A stretch of 64,000 nucleotides of DNA from Calliphora vicina (taxonomy: Eukaryota > Arthropoda > Insecta > Diptera > Calliphoridae). A model generated the notes under the pieces. That model searched no databases. It was not told the origin of the DNA and saw only the letters and a list, made by a program, of their open reading frames with translations. The stretch spans positions 74,193,140 to 74,257,139 of the forward strand of contig NC_088781.1 in assembly GCF_958450345.1 (NCBI RefSeq). The letters are read 5' to 3'. A program made the position numbers and the translations under genes. Positions 1 to 10,516 of this stretch are shown one piece after another. The stretch's first letter is position 1. Each line of letters starts with the position of its first letter.

Positions 1-118
1 GCTCGTTGCTGTCTGCAAACGAGAGCTTTTTCTATATGGCGACCGTTGCATCTTGAATCACTAATATTATCAAAGGGCACACAAATTCACAAATATTAAA
101 CAGCAACACAAAATTAAT

Positions 119-505
119 TTGTTCCGGCAGGCTTGGGGCTTCACAAAAATTCACAAATTAATTGCTATTCACTGCAGATTAAAATTTAATTGCTCCGGCA
201 GCTAAGGAACCACACAATTTATCACAAATAAAAAATACAATTTGTTCCAGCAGGACAGGTTACAATTTCACACAAATTCAGCTTAAAGTTTTACTCATTC
301 CGGCGTGTAAGAAATCACAAAAATTTTATACTTTAGTTTAAACACTTGTACCGGCAGGCATGGAACGGCTTCACAATTATTTCTATTTGTTCCGGGAGCT
401 TGGAACCACAAATTCACAAAAGGTACAAGTAAAATGTTCCGGCAGGCAAGGAACCACAAAATCCAATAAAATTTGTTCCGACGGGCAAGGAACCACAAGT
501 TCGCT
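119..505. repeat. Degenerate minisatellite with a TTCCGGCAGG core
   Basis: About eight diverged copies of a unit are visible. Each starts with TTGTTCCGGCAGGC (variants ctccggcag, gtaccggcag, gttccgacgg), followed by AAGGAACCACA and a CACAAA-rich spacer. Cores lie near 120, 191, 243, 297, 348, 389, 437 and 475, so spacing shrinks from about 70 to about 40 bases from left to right. TTCC in the core and GGAA in the next block could pair as short hairpins. No coding content is convincing. Confidence 0.75.
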
Positions 506-1107
506 AAAAGGTTGCAAAGGTCGCTGGCTGCGACCTGAGCCTATATGTTGAGGACAGCGAATTTAACAAGTCCCAAATAAATGAACCACACATTTTTAAT
601 TAATGATGCACATACTTGAGCAACCGTTTATTTCGCAGTCTTTATCCCCAACAAACTAAATTTTAATTCTAAAGCCAGTTATTACTGAGCCTATAAATTT
701 CTTTTTGTTTATGTACTATTACAACAGTTCATTTCCAAATAAATAAACTGAACGAAAATACTGCAGTATAATTTAGGGACAAAAAGTGCGATTAGTTCGT
801 AAACAAATATGAACAAGATGGAATACAAAACAATATAAAAAATCCTAACGGACAAATGAACCAAACAACAATGATCATACAATTGGTAAATAAGACAATA
901 AACATTAAGGTAGCTCACAAACAATAGTATTATCAAACCAAAATAATTCAAAATCAATAAAAATAAAAATCGTAATAAATTTAAATAAATAAATATATGA
1001 GCCATTGGCGACAGAAATGAATACCCTTAACTTGGTTTTTGATTTATTTGTTTTGTAATTAATTTTTAATTAATAAAAATATTTTTATTTAAAGTAGCGT
1101 TTTTGGG
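506..1107. other. AT-rich stretch with no recognised gene
   Basis: I see only short chance frames, homopolymer-rich AT DNA and no transposase, LINE or LTR motif. It may be unannotated repeat or intergenic sequence. Confidence 0.6.
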
Positions 1108-1296
1108 CATAGAGAAACATAGAGCGGAAACTTGAAAAAAACTCAAACAAAAATATTACTCAAATTAATCACACATACGAGTGTTGTTTTTGTTTTCACA
1201 TAGTTTTTTCTACTAATACATTCTCACCACTTAGGTTTTTGACAACTGAGTTAGGTCTTTGACAGGAGAGTTTCCGCTCTATGTCTATTCTCTATG
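1108..1296. mobile_element. 189-bp palindromic MITE candidate
   Basis: The left end reads CATAGAGAAACATAGAGCGG and the right end is its near-perfect inverted copy (CCGCTCTATGTCTATTCTCT, then ATG). The inverted repeats are about 26-28 bases with two small differences. The interior is AT-rich, has no reading frame, and contains the direct repeat taggttttTGACA / taggtcttTGACA near the right end. No clear target-site duplication could be fixed, so the superfamily is unassigned. Confidence 0.6.
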
Positions 1297-1702
1297 TTTT
1301 TTGGTATTTATAAAAAGTAGGAATACTGTTGAGACAAATTGACATGACATGAATTGACATGCCGGCTAGCCGAAATTTTTGAATCGGCTTGCTTCTCTGC
1401 TGTATACAACTTTTGACAAGTCGACCCCAAAGGCGAAGAAAAAAAGTAGATCAGCTGTGCTGTTAACGCCACCTGTAAAGTAAATTCGCCTTGTAATAAA
1501 TATTTCCCTTTCAAAAATGTTGGCACCATTGCTTTCATATTGTTAGCATTATTGTGTGTATATGGATAAATTATTTTTTCTTTTTGCATTTTTGTTTTTT
1601 TTTTACGATTTTGTTGTTCAATTATATTGTATTCATCTGGAAAACTGTGATCAAACAGTGGATTATATTTGCTATTGTACTTGTGTGGAAATTAGAGTGT
1701 CG
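1297..1702. other. Unassigned flank between MITE and Transib end
   Basis: No recognisable protein or RNA gene. Two short frames here are lysine/phenylalanine rich and look like chance. Confidence 0.55.
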
Positions 1703-2032
1703 CACATTGGTATGAGTATAAAAAAAGAGGGAAATAAATCTGTAACTTCTAAACCCTTACGCCGATTTGAATGAAATTTCACATGCGCAAAGAGGAAGTG
1801 CAGTCGAGTTTAAGTTTTGAATTGGGACCTCATGACCCCAACACGTGCGGGACCAGGGGTTCCCAAAGTAGGACACCTCGGGTTTTTTGAATTTTTAAAA
1901 TGATCCTATTTCTTCGTTTTTGCTCCGATTTAAAAATAATTACATACAGAATCCCCTCGTCGAGCACTACATAAAACCTCGTCGTAGCTATCAATTATCT
2001 CTTATAGCTTAGGAGATATACGCATTTGAGAA
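1703..2032 (+). mobile_element. Left-terminal fragment of a Transib-like element
   Basis: The segment begins CACATTGGTATGAG and then follows the same sequence as the left inverted repeat of the complete element at 17330-19331: AAATCTGTAACTTCTAAACC, ACGCCGATTTGAATGAAATT, the CATGACCC...GGGACCAG block, and the TCTCTTATAGCTTAGGAGATA block. Similarity stops abruptly at about 2032, where jockey-like LINE coding sequence begins. The right end is not in view, so this is a 5' fragment cut by the LINE or by rearrangement. The terminal heptamer CACATTG differs by one base from the CACAGTG of the complete copy. Confidence 0.8.
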
Positions 2033-2857
2033 AGGAACAAGATATCCAATGTCACCGATGTCAACACTGGGGACATATCTCTCGGAATTGCAATTCAGAT
2101 TTTAAATGTGTTAAATGCAATGAATCTCACCAACCAGGTTCTTGTCCTCGTAATGATTCAACGAACTCTGAACCGTGCTGTGTTAACTGTGGCAATTCTG
2201 GTCATCCGGCAAACTGGCGAGGATGCCCTGCATTTAAAAAATATCTGTCTGGCAAGAAGGAGCGTATACAGAAAGCCAAAGAGGCCAAAAATACTGCAAA
2301 TGCTAATGTTAAAAAAGTCATTAATTCATCCCTAGTCTCATTTGCTAGTTTGTTGAAAACGCAACCAACTCAGGCTGATAATTCCTTTAAGAAGAAAACT
2401 CATGTTATATACTACGTTTATACGCATGGCTTATTCACAAATAAAAATATTGCATAAACAGTTGCGAATAGCTAACTCACGAAAACAATTCCTGATTAAC
2501 GACACTATTTGCAAATAAGATTTTAAGCATTGCCATATGTTTTTAGTTTATTAAGACGTTTTTAAAATATTTCATTGTGTTTTTGCATTATTTGGATTGC
2601 AAGACAAATATGAATTTTAGATTCTATAATTTTTGCATTTAAAAAAATATAAAATTTATCATATTTTGTTCAAAAACATTACTACCAAATTATTAATGTT
2701 TACCATCCGGCATCACATAAAAACTAACATTTTCCGACTTATAAACAGTGAGTTAGTAATTGCAAATAATTTTTATTTGCGAATAGGCTACGTATAAACG
2801 TAGTAAGAAGAAGTATCACTGGAGAATGAGATAAATAAATTTCTCTCGGACTACTAA
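2033..2857 (+). pseudogene. LINE ORF1 (gag-like, CCHC zinc knuckle) interrupted by a MITE
   Basis: The first part shows three consecutive Cys/His clusters: CHRCQHWGHISRNC, CVKCNESHQPGSC and CVNCGNSGHPANWRGC. This is the triple knuckle typical of jockey-type ORF1 nucleic-acid chaperones that coat the LINE RNA. The frame runs into the inserted MITE (2412-2803). Beyond it, a frame reading EEVSLENEINKFLSDY followed by TAA at 2855-2857 looks like the natural ORF1 end. The N-terminal part is missing because the element is truncated. It is nonfunctional as it stands. Confidence 0.8.
2412..2803. mobile_element. 392-bp MITE with TA target duplication (Tc1/mariner-type)
   Basis: The left end CTACGTTTATACG is matched in inverse by CGTATAAACGTAG at the right end. 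The inverted similarity continues for about 40 bases (left ATTCACAAATAAAAAT, right ATTTTTATTTGCGAAT). TA flanks both sides (2410-2411 and 2804-2805), as expected for Tc1/mariner insertions. There is no transposase frame. It sits inside LINE ORF1, so it inserted after the LINE. Confidence 0.8.
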
Positions 2858-5629
2858 ACTATGTCAAAGAATGAGGCAAAAAAAAGTTTTTTTAAGCCTA
2901 CTTTCCAAAGTTAAAAGCGTTTATGGACCATAGATTTTTTAACTTTTTAACTTTTTAACTTTCAATGTTAGATCACTTTTGGATACAAGTCGTCAAATCG
3001 ATCTATATAACACCCTATATTACAACAAAATTGACATTGGCTTCATACAAGAATGCCGCCTAAGTGTAAATCGAAAAGTTTATCTTAAGGGATATAACTT
3101 TGTCTACGACCACTCCCCCATCGGAGTCGGAATCGTCATAAGGGACAATATTGCTTATAGTCGCATTAGCATTGGCGATACAGGCTTCTATTGTAATTTT
3201 ATTGTAAATAAAACTCAATACAAATAACGTCCTCAAAAAATATTTAATAAGGTCAATTTATATTCCCGGAAATCTTCCAGTCAACGCTTTAAGTAATGGC
3301 CTTTCAAAAATCCTACAAGTGGCCAGTGGTTTCGATGGTTTTGTGTTTGGCGGTGACCTGAACAAAAAAATACCTCGTGGGGTGATCTTTGGGATAATGC
3401 TAACGGAAAATATTTATATAACTGGCTCTTAGACCACTCACTTGAAGTGACTCGAATTTGTGACGATAAACCGTCATATCCAAATGGAGCGTCTTTTTTG
3501 GATCACTTCCTGTTAAGCCCTCATCTCTTTGATACTAGTTCCCAAAACTTAAGAGTTTCAACCTTACCCTCATTCTCAGACCATTTTCGAGTCAAACTAG
3601 AATTGGGTCTCAGACGCTGTGATTTAATATTAAGTTATCCACGTTTTTATACCTCGTACAAGAATACAAAATGGAATCATTTTCGCCAAGATATGGAAGC
3701 TGCCTGTAATGACATCATGCCATCCAAATATATGAATCTTCAGAACTTTGAAATAGATTCCCTGATATCGCAATTCAACTCTATTCTAACTTCTATACAT
3801 AATGCTAACTCCGAAAAGATTGTATTGAACCATAACAAAGCCCTAATATCTGAGAATATTAGAACGTTTTTTAAAATTAAACATAGATGGCAGAGTGACC
3901 TGAAGACAATTTTCCATTGTACAGGAAATCGTGTATCTCAAGAATATAAAACTATTTCATCACAAATCCAACTCCGATGAAGAAAGCATTGCAGATCATT
4001 TCCGTGAATATTATAGCAGAGTCTACAGTGAAAACATTCCTGAAAGGTCATTAAACAACATTTCTTCCCGTATCTGCTCTACGCTGGAAGTTTTACCACA
4101 ACATATTTATTCTTTTGACATAACCTCAAACTCATTATTAAATCCTGACAATTACCATTTCACCAATCTTGACGACGCATCGTCGCGAAGTTAAACAAAT
4201 TGTAAAGAAAGCAAATAACAAAAAATCTTACGGCATCGATGGAATCTCCAATTTTATATTAAAAAAGCTCCCTGACACATCGTTAAAATTATTAACCATA
4301 ATATTTAACAATTGCCTTAACAATTATTATTTTCCTACAGCATGGAAATCAGCTAAGATTTTGCCAATAAAGAAGAAGGAGAGCAGTCACAACCCTGCAG
4401 ACTTTCGTGCAATATTACTGCTGTCAAATATCGGAAAAGTATTTGAACACATTCTCAAGAATAAACTCGAAAATGATTTTGTGATTGACCCTGTGTCAAC
4501 ATTCCAATTTGGGTTTAAAAAACATCATTCTACACAACATGCTCTTTTGAAATTCCACAACGATGTCATCCAAAACCTGAGAGAAAGGATATGTACCGTC
4601 GCCATTTCCCTAGACATTGAAAAAGCCTTTGATTCAGCTTGGCATGCGGGAATTCTCTACAAACTAATTGAGCTTGATGTTGATCCTTTCTTTGTGAAGA
4701 TATTTGAAAGTTATTTCACAAACCGTAGGTTTTGTGTACAAATCAACGATTCAACTTCTGGTTTTGACAATGTAAAAAGCGGTGTACCCCAAGGGAGTGT
4801 ACTAGCACCATACTTGTTTAATCTTTTTCTAAGCGATTTTCCTCACTGTGTAGGAAACACAAAGGCCATCTTATATGCGGATGATTGCCTAATATATTCA
4901 CACCATGCTTCCCCAATACAGGTATTACATAACGCAAAACTTCACCTTGACACAATCAATGATTATTATGGAATGTGGGGTGTCAGAATAAATGCTGCAA
5001 AATCGGAGGCCATTTGCTTAAGAAATGTGTCAGGTAAATGTCCTTATTACGTGGTTCCAGAAAGTAAACTTCTGAATCTTTCTCTCAACGGAGTTGAAAT
5101 TCCATTCAAATCTGGAATAAAGTACCTTGGTGTCAACTTTGATAAGCTGATAAAATTTAATAATCATGGAAGAATATTTCTTACCAAAGCTAAACGTATA
5201 ACTGGTATGTTTTCCAGTTTATTCAATAGTCCATATCTTCACCAGCACACAAAGATCCTTCTGTACAAAGTTGCCATCAGATCAGCCCTTATATATGCAT
5301 TTCCAATCTGGTTTTCTATTTCACCTATAGTCGCAAGGGAATTGGAAATATGTTAGAGGGGAATATTACGAAAATACATTGGGAGAAATTTTCAAACCTT
5401 GACTAGGAGATACTCCTTCGACCTCCAAAGGAAATTTGTGGAGAATCTTGGTCTTCATGACAATGTCCTGATGAATGACATCTATGAGAATGAGAAGTCC
5501 ACGGACTGGACAAGATATAAGTATCTCTCGCCGATTGGTATTGCTATGGAGCCGTTGAATACCGACCCCGATCCGTTCACACTGCCGAATTTCTATTGTA
5601 AGGCCATACCAGGTACCCATAGGGGCTGA
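2858..5629 (+). pseudogene. LINE ORF2: endonuclease and reverse transcriptase, broken
   Basis: Endonuclease signatures appear from about 2979: QIDLYNTLYYNKIDIGFIQE, then GGDLNKK, and SFSDHFRVKLEL before 3610. The reverse transcriptase runs from about 4200, with KSYGIDGISNFILKKLP, FRAILLLSNIGKVFE, the SLDIEKAFDSAWH block (catalytic Asp), SGVPQGSVLAPYLFN and the catalytic YADD box near 4880. There are frameshifts near 3225, 3380, 3940-3980 and 4180. A TAG at 5354-5356 splits an otherwise continuous frame that ends at 5629. The family role is target-primed reverse transcription; this copy cannot do it. Confidence 0.85.
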
Positions 5630-5635
5630 TGACAC

Positions 5636-6254
5636 ATTATTTATTTTTTATCTATTTATTTAATAACTACATAATAATACGATTATTATAAACTTAAATA
5701 TTTTTGGGCGATGGCATCTAAGGTCATCAGCAATGATAACACATATTTTTGTATATAATTCACTGATTTATTTTAATATTTGAATTATTTGTACTTTCGT
5801 TTTTTAAACTGTTTTTTTTTTACTTTAACTGTTTAATCATGACCTTTAATTTTGTAAATTCCGTTTTTATGTTTTGAATTTGGTTGTCACATACAATGTA
5901 TGTGAATACATTTCGTTATTAGTTATGAAGAGAATCTGTGATATCGATGTTCACTGTTTGACAATATTGTTTACAGTTTTGTTTTATTTAATTTTAAGTG
6001 TTATTTAGTTTTAATTTTTATTTTGTTTAACAGTCTTCTCTGTTTGTTACTGTAAATGCCGGGAGCAAGCATTGTTTGCAAATCAATTTAACAGGTCAAT
6101 GTTATTAACATATATATTTTTCAGCAGTTGCATTATCTCTTAAAGTATATTAGAACAAGACAAATATAGTTTTAAGATTTTATATTGTATCTCACTCTCT
6201 AAGAAATGAAAAAGAAAAGACTCAATAAATGATTTACTTGTGTGTATATGATAT
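5636..6254. other. AT-rich tail after the LINE, no gene seen
   Basis: The first few hundred bases may be LINE 3' UTR: there is a repeated GATGACA / GCAATGATAACACAT pattern near 5628 and 5730. No poly(A) end or target duplication is obvious. The rest has no recognisable coding or RNA feature. Confidence 0.5.
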
Positions 6255-6387
6255 CAGCTGTTTTAGATGTCACTTAACGTTGCGGACAAAATTCTGTTTT
6301 CAACAGATTCATCCGCAACAGAACGGCAACGTTACAGAAAAACTAACGACATACACAATTTTCCCTATGCTAAAAACAAAACAGCTG
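6255..6387. mobile_element. Small palindromic MITE candidate next to the foldback element
   Basis: CAGCTGTTTTAG at the left is matched by CTAAAAACAAAACAGCTG at the right. The inner part folds again through AACGTTGCGGA and TCCGCAACAGAACGGCAACGTT. The foldback transposon inserted about 16 bases beyond its right end. No target duplication was resolved, so this is a structural call only. Confidence 0.4.
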
Positions 6388-6402
6388 ATTCGGAACGTAC
6401 AA

Positions 6403-6411
6403 ACTAATTAG
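6403..6411. repeat. Left 9-bp target-site duplication of the foldback element
   Basis: ACTAATTAG lies directly before ACGTGAGCC, the first bases of the foldback element. The identical 9 bases follow the other end. Confidence 0.95.
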
Positions 6412-6646
6412 ACGTGAGCCAAGATAGCGTCGACGAGATAGCGTCGATTTTGGGAATTTAAAAAACCGGGAAGTCGAAATACCCAATTTATGGGAATTAA
6501 GAAAATCGGGAAGTAAAAATACCCAATTATATAGTAATATTAATGCAAATGGAAATAAAAGCAAAAAACATAAAACCCAAGAAATACTAGAAAACTATAA
6601 TTTAATTTTAACAAAAATTACTAGTTGGAATTTAGGTATAAGAAGG
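6412..6646. repeat. Foldback outer terminal domain, left
   Basis: This unique terminal sequence mirrors 13687-13921 almost base for base. It starts with a doubled GATAGCGTCGA motif. Two ~40-bp direct repeats follow (GGGAATTTAAAAAACCGGGA at 6452 and GGGAATTAAGAAAATCGGGA at 6492), each ending in ATACCCAATT. These short repeated motifs near the tip are plausible transposase-binding sites by analogy with other foldback elements, which is inference only. Confidence 0.85.
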
Positions 6647-9600
6647 TTAATCAAAAATGGCAAAAAAAATCGTTGCTGATCTACCACGGGAAATATGGGA
6701 AGTGGCTCGGTACAAGCCATATATATTATGAAAGTAGACAGTTTTTGGAACATAATGAGACAATCGTGCTAAAAATCGTGTGAGTGGTTCCATAGAAAAA
6801 TGACTTCCTCCAAAATGGCCAAAAAAAATAGTTGCTGATTTATTATGGGAAATGTGGGAAGTGGCTCGGTAAAAGCCATATATATTATGAAAGAAGACAG
6901 TTTTTGGAACATAATGAGACAATCGTGCTAAAAATCGTGTGAATGGTTCCAGAGAAAAATAGGTTCCTCCAAAATGGCCAAAAAAAATCGTTGCTGATTT
7001 ATTACGGGAAACATGGGAAGTGGCTCGGTACAAGCCATATATATTATGAAAGAAGACAGTTTTTGGAACATAATGAGATAATCGTGCTAAAAATCGTGTG
7101 AATGGTTCCAGAGAAAAATTACTTCCTCCAAAATGGCCAAAAAAAATCGTTGCTGGTTTATTACGGGACACATGGGTAGTGGCTCGGTACAAGCCACATA
7201 TATTATGAAAGTAGAGGGTTTTTGGAACAAAATGAGCCAATCGTGCTAAAAATCGTGTGAATGGTTCCAGAGAAAAATAGGTGCCTCCAAAATGACCAAA
7301 AAAATCGTTGCTGATTTATAACGGGACACATGGGAAGTGTCTCGGTACAAGCCATATATAATATGAAAGTAGAGGGTTTTTGGAACAAAATGAACCAATC
7401 GTGCTAAAAATCGTGTGAATGGTTCCAGAGAAAAATAGGTTCCTCCAAAATGGCCAAAAAAAATCGTTGCTGATTTATTACGGGAAACATGGGAAGTGGC
7501 TCGGTACAGGCCATATATAATATGAATGTAGAGGGTTTTTGGAACAAAATGAACCAATCGTGATAAAAATCGTGTGAATTGTTCCAGAGAAAAATAGGTT
7601 CCTCCAAAATGGCCAAAAAAAATCGTTGCTGATTTATTATGGGAAATGTGGGAAGTGGCTCTGTACAAGCCATATATATTATGAAAGTAGACAGTTTTTG
7701 GAACATAATGAGACAATCGTGCTAAAAATCGTGTGAGTGGTTCCATAGAAAAATGACTTCCTCCAAAATGGCCAAAAAAAATCGTTGCTGATTTATTACG
7801 GGACACATGGGAAGTGGCTCGGTACAAGCCATATATATTATGAAAGTAGACAGTTTTTGGAACAAAATGAACCAATCGTGCTAAAAATCGTATGAATGGT
7901 TCCAGAGAAAAATAGGTTCCTCCAAAATGGCCAAAAAAAATCGTTGCTGATTTATTACGGGAAACATGGGAAGTGGCTCGGTACAGGCCATATATAATAT
8001 GAATGTAGAGGGTTTTTGGAACAAAATGCACCAATCGTGCTAAAAATCGTGTGAATGGTTCCAGAGAAAAATAGGTGCCTCCAAAATGACCAAAAAAAAT
8101 CGTTGCTGATTTATAACGGGATACATGGGAAGTGGCTGGGTACAAGCCATACATAATATGAAAGTAGAGGGTTTTTGGAACAAAATGAGCCAATCTTGCT
8201 AAAAATCGTGTGAATGGTTCCAGAGAAAAATAGGTGCCTCCAAAATTACCAAAAAAAATCGTTGCTGATTTATAACGGGACACATGGGAAGTGGCTTGGT
8301 ACAAGCCATATATATTATGAAAGTAGACAGTTTTTGGAACACAATGAACCGATCTTGCTAAAAATCGTATGAATGATTCCAGAGAAAAATAGGTTCCTCC
8401 AAAATGACAAAAAAAAATCGTTGCTGATTTATTACGGGACACATGGGAAGTGGCTCGGTACAAGCCATATATATTATGAAAGTAGTCAGTTTTTGGAACA
8501 AAATGAACCAATCGTGCTAAAAATCGTGTGAATTGTTCCAGAGAAAAATAGGTTCCTCCAAAATGGCCAAAAAAAATAGTTGCTGATTTATTACGGGACA
8601 CATGGGTAGTGGCTCGGTACAAGCCATATATATTATGAAAGTAGAGGGTTTTTGGAACAAAATGAGCCAATCGTGCTAAAAATCGTGTGAATGGTTCCAG
8701 AGAAAAATAGGTGCCTCCAAAATTACCAAAAAAAATCGTTGCTGATTTATAACGGGACACATGGGAAGTGGCTTGGTACAAGCCATATATATTATGAAAG
8801 TAGACAGTTTTTGGAACATAATGAACCAATCGTGCTAAAAATCGTATGAATGGTTCCAGAGAAAAATAGGTTCCTCCAAAATGGCCAAACAAAATCGTTG
8901 CTGATTTATTACGGGAAACGTGGAAAGTGGCTTGATACAAGCCATATATAATATGAAAGTAGAGGGTTTTTTGAACAAAATGAACCAATCGTGCTAAAAA
9001 TCGTGTGAATGGTTCCAGAGAAAAATAGGTTCCTCCAAAATGGCCAAAAAAAATCGTTGCTGATTTATTACGGGAAACATGGGAAGTGGCTCGGTACAGG
9101 CCATATATAATATGAATGTAGAGGGTTTTTGGAACAAAATGAACCAATCGTGCTAAAAATCGTGTGAATGGTTCCAGAGAAAAATAGGTGCCTCCAAAAT
9201 GACCAAAAAAAATCGTTGCTGATTTATAACGGGATACATGGGAAGTGGCTCGGTACAAGCCATATATAATATGAAAGTAGAGGGTTTTTGGAACAAAATG
9301 AGCCAATCTTGCTAAAAATCGTGTGAATGGTTTCAGAGAAAAATAGGTGCCTCCAAAATTACCAAAAAAAATCGTTGCTGATTTATAACGGGACACATGG
9401 GAAGTGGCTTGGTACAAGCCATATATATTATGAAAGTAGACAGTTTTTGGAACACAATGAACCAATCGTGCTAAAAATCGTATGAATGGTTCCAGAGAAA
9501 AATAGGTTCCTCCAAAATGGCCAAACAAAATAGTTGCTGATTTATTACGGGAAACATGGGAAGTGGCTCGGTACAAGCCATATATAATATGAAAGTAGAG

Positions 9601-10170
9601 GGTTTTTGGAACAAAATGAGCCAATCTTGCTAAAAATCGTGTGAATGGTTTCAGAGAAAAATAGGTGCCTCCAAAATGACCAAAAAAAATCGTTGCTGAT
9701 TTATAACGGGATACATGGGAAGTGGCTGGGTACAAGCCATACATAATATGAAAGTAGAGGGTTTTTGGAACAAAATGAGCCAATCTTGCTAAAAATCGTG
9801 TGAATGGTTTCAGAGAAAAATAGGTGCCTCCAAAATTACCAAAAAAAATCGTTGCTGATTTATAACGGGACACATGGGAAGTGGCTTGGTACAAGCCATA
9901 TATATTATGAAAGTAGACAGTTTTTGGAACACAATGAACCAATCGTGCTAAAAATCGTATGAATGGTTCCAGAGAAAAATAGGTTCCTCCAAAATGGCCA
10001 AACAAAATAGTTGCTGATTTATTACGGGAAACATGGGAAGTGGCTTGGTACAAGTCATATATTATATGAAAGTAGGCAGTTTTTGGAACATAATGAGCCA
10101 ATCGTGTGATTGGTCCTAGAAAAAAATGATTTCCTCCAAAATGGTCAAAAAAAAATCGTTGTTGAAAATA
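6647..10170 (-). repeat. Left-arm array: about 22 copies of a 159-bp unit
   Basis: The unit contains AAAATCGTTGCTGATTTATT, GTGGCTCGGTACAAGCCATA, TTTTTGGAACA and CAATCGTGCTAAAAATCGTG. The GGTTCCAGAGAAAAATAGGT block closes it. Counted through the minus-strand translation there are about 22 units. Variants alternate in a pattern (for example units reading FGNF always follow units ending FIRFLA), which shows a higher-order repeat of about three units (477 bp) in the inner half. The outer units carry a separate variant (SHFSMEPL) shared with the outer units of the right arm. Small indels in the A-run (7, 8 or 9 A) shift the frame near 7300. Confidence 0.93.
7246..10101 (-). other. 951-codon open frame through the left-arm repeats (coding status doubtful)
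   Basis: Because the unit is 159 bp (53 codons), one stop-free unit gives a stop-free array. The translation repeats VPKTVYFHNIYGLYRATSHV, then SRNKSATIFFGHFGG and SLEPFTRFLARL. It is rich in aromatic and basic residues, with no signal peptide, membrane span or domain that I recognise. Reading runs from the centre outward, the same direction as the right-arm frame. It ends where a homopolymer change shifts the frame. Another 197-codon segment (6647-7240) continues in a different frame to the array edge. I do not call it a gene: no promoter or start context stands out and unit differences include many amino-acid changes. Confidence 0.3.
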
Positions 10171-10345
10171 GTCGGAAAGTCAAAAAAGTCGTTTAAAGTA
10201 AAAAGTCGAGAGTACGAAAAGTCGACTTTTCATAAATTACTAAGTCGACTTTTTGCGGTTTCGTTTTTAAATGACGCTATTTTCCAGTAATGCTAATTTC
10301 ATCTTAAAATATAGCGATTTATAAATTGTTCAGCGGATAAAGCCT
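10171..10345. other. Foldback central spacer
   Basis: Between the arms lies non-repeat DNA rich in AAAGTCG motifs, including the palindrome AAAAGTCGACTTTT near 10216 and a second AAGTCGACTTTTT. A GACGCTATTTTCC segment near 10273 echoes the GATAGCGTCGA motif at the element tips. There is no open frame of note. Confidence 0.6.
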
Positions 10346-10516
10346 AGTACTCTGTTCATATTTGCGAAAAATTATGGTTTTTTCATGCGAAAAATTTTAT
10401 ATGCTGTTTGACAGTTTTAATTTCGTGCGAAAGAAGTGCTGCTTATGTTATTTCGTGTGGAAAAATAAGGTTGCCAGATGTATTTCACATGTTTTCCACA
10501 ATAAAAACAGAGTACT
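10346..10516. mobile_element. 171-bp TIR element inside the foldback centre
   Basis: AGTACTCTGTT at 10346-10356 is exactly inverted at 10506-10516. The interior has TTGCGAAAAATTATGG and TCATGCGAAAAATT repeats but no gene. It abuts the first repeat of the right arm, so it either inserted at the arm/spacer border or marks the original loop. No target duplication longer than GC could be fixed. Confidence 0.6.

Larger units (their letters stand above)
2033..5635 (+). mobile_element. Jockey-like non-LTR retrotransposon (LINE), degraded and 5'-truncated
   Basis: The order is ORF1 with CCHC zinc knuckles, ORF2 endonuclease, then reverse transcriptase, with no RNase H, which fits the jockey group. 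The 5' end is cut at the Transib remnant. ORF1 is split by a MITE, and ORF2 has several frameshifts and one stop. The 3' boundary is not sharp: coding ends at 5629 and AT-rich sequence follows without a clean poly(A) tail. The copy is dead but still easy to read. Confidence 0.85.
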
